A DNA stretch of 64,000 nt from Parelaphostrongylus tenuis (lineage: Eukaryota; Nematoda; Chromadorea; Rhabditida; Metastrongylidae), in assembly GCA_019055375.1 (NCBI GenBank), contig JAHQIW010000099.1:1-64000 (forward strand), written 5' to 3'. This document shows positions 63,956 to 64,000 of this stretch, one piece after another. The translations under genes and the position numbers were made by a program. Numbering within the stretch: the stretch's first letter is position 1; every line of letters starts with the position of its first letter. The notes below the pieces were generated by a model. It was not told where the DNA came from and made no database searches. It saw only the letters and a program-made list of their open reading frames with translations.

Positions 63956-64000
63956 CTAAACGAGAATTGAAGCATGTAATTGCTGACTGAAATGTTTCTC

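Noticed and set aside
1..64000. CRISPR arrays, operons or prokaryotic features
   Set aside because: No regularly spaced identical repeats or dense co-directional frames. All genes have spliceosomal introns.

Overview
This 64 kb window is eukaryotic. It most likely comes from a clade V (strongylid, hookworm-like) nematode. The grounds are small exons with nematode-type TTTCAG acceptors, a dystrophin gene whose exons give a DYS-1-type C-terminus, start codons placed just after splice acceptors (as in SL trans-splicing), degenerate TTAGGC telomere-type hexamers, and RTE-type retrotransposons of the sort I associate with Ancylostoma and Necator. Species is inference. No operons, canonical tRNA or rRNA genes, or CRISPR arrays were seen.

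Layout. Positions 1 to about 3600 are compositionally foreign to the rest: GC-balanced, CpG-rich, with no gene, exon or repeat that I recognise. From about 3.6 kb the DNA becomes AT-rich and repeat-laden. Genes: (1) a multi-exon C2H2 zinc-finger gene, + strand, 7654-17563, 5' end not found; (2) a small three-exon coiled-coil gene, + strand, 20123-33566, with a 13 kb last intron, faintly like BLOC-1 subunit 4; (3) a possible small membrane-protein gene on the - strand (25725-26078) nested in that intron; (4) a possible secreted-peptide exon, - strand, 37244-37426; (5) a three-exon cysteine-rich secreted protein, + strand, 45121-46174; (6) the 3' half of dys-1 (dystrophin), - strand, 48716 to beyond 63955, covering the end of the EF-hand region, the ZZ zinc finger, the coiled coil and the C-terminal tail.

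The rest is largely mobile DNA: RTE-like non-LTR retrotransposons in two lineages, Penelope-like elements (PLEs) with YIDD reverse transcriptase and GIY-YIG endonuclease, including a 3.2 kb head-to-head inverted pair at 40785-43965, mariner-derived palindromes, a TA-flanked MITE, several tRNA-like SINE or foldback families and simple repeats.

The most interesting signal is at 37.6-38.15 kb: a tandem repeat with a unit of about 348 bp, each copy carrying a type I hammerhead-ribozyme-like core with a tiny ACAC/GUGU stem III. One copy has every core residue. Related copies lie in inverted orientation at 10.5-10.9 kb. This is the architecture expected of a retrozyme or a PLE terminal repeat. The genes do not form one pathway. 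They are unrelated host genes whose introns have been inflated by these elements.
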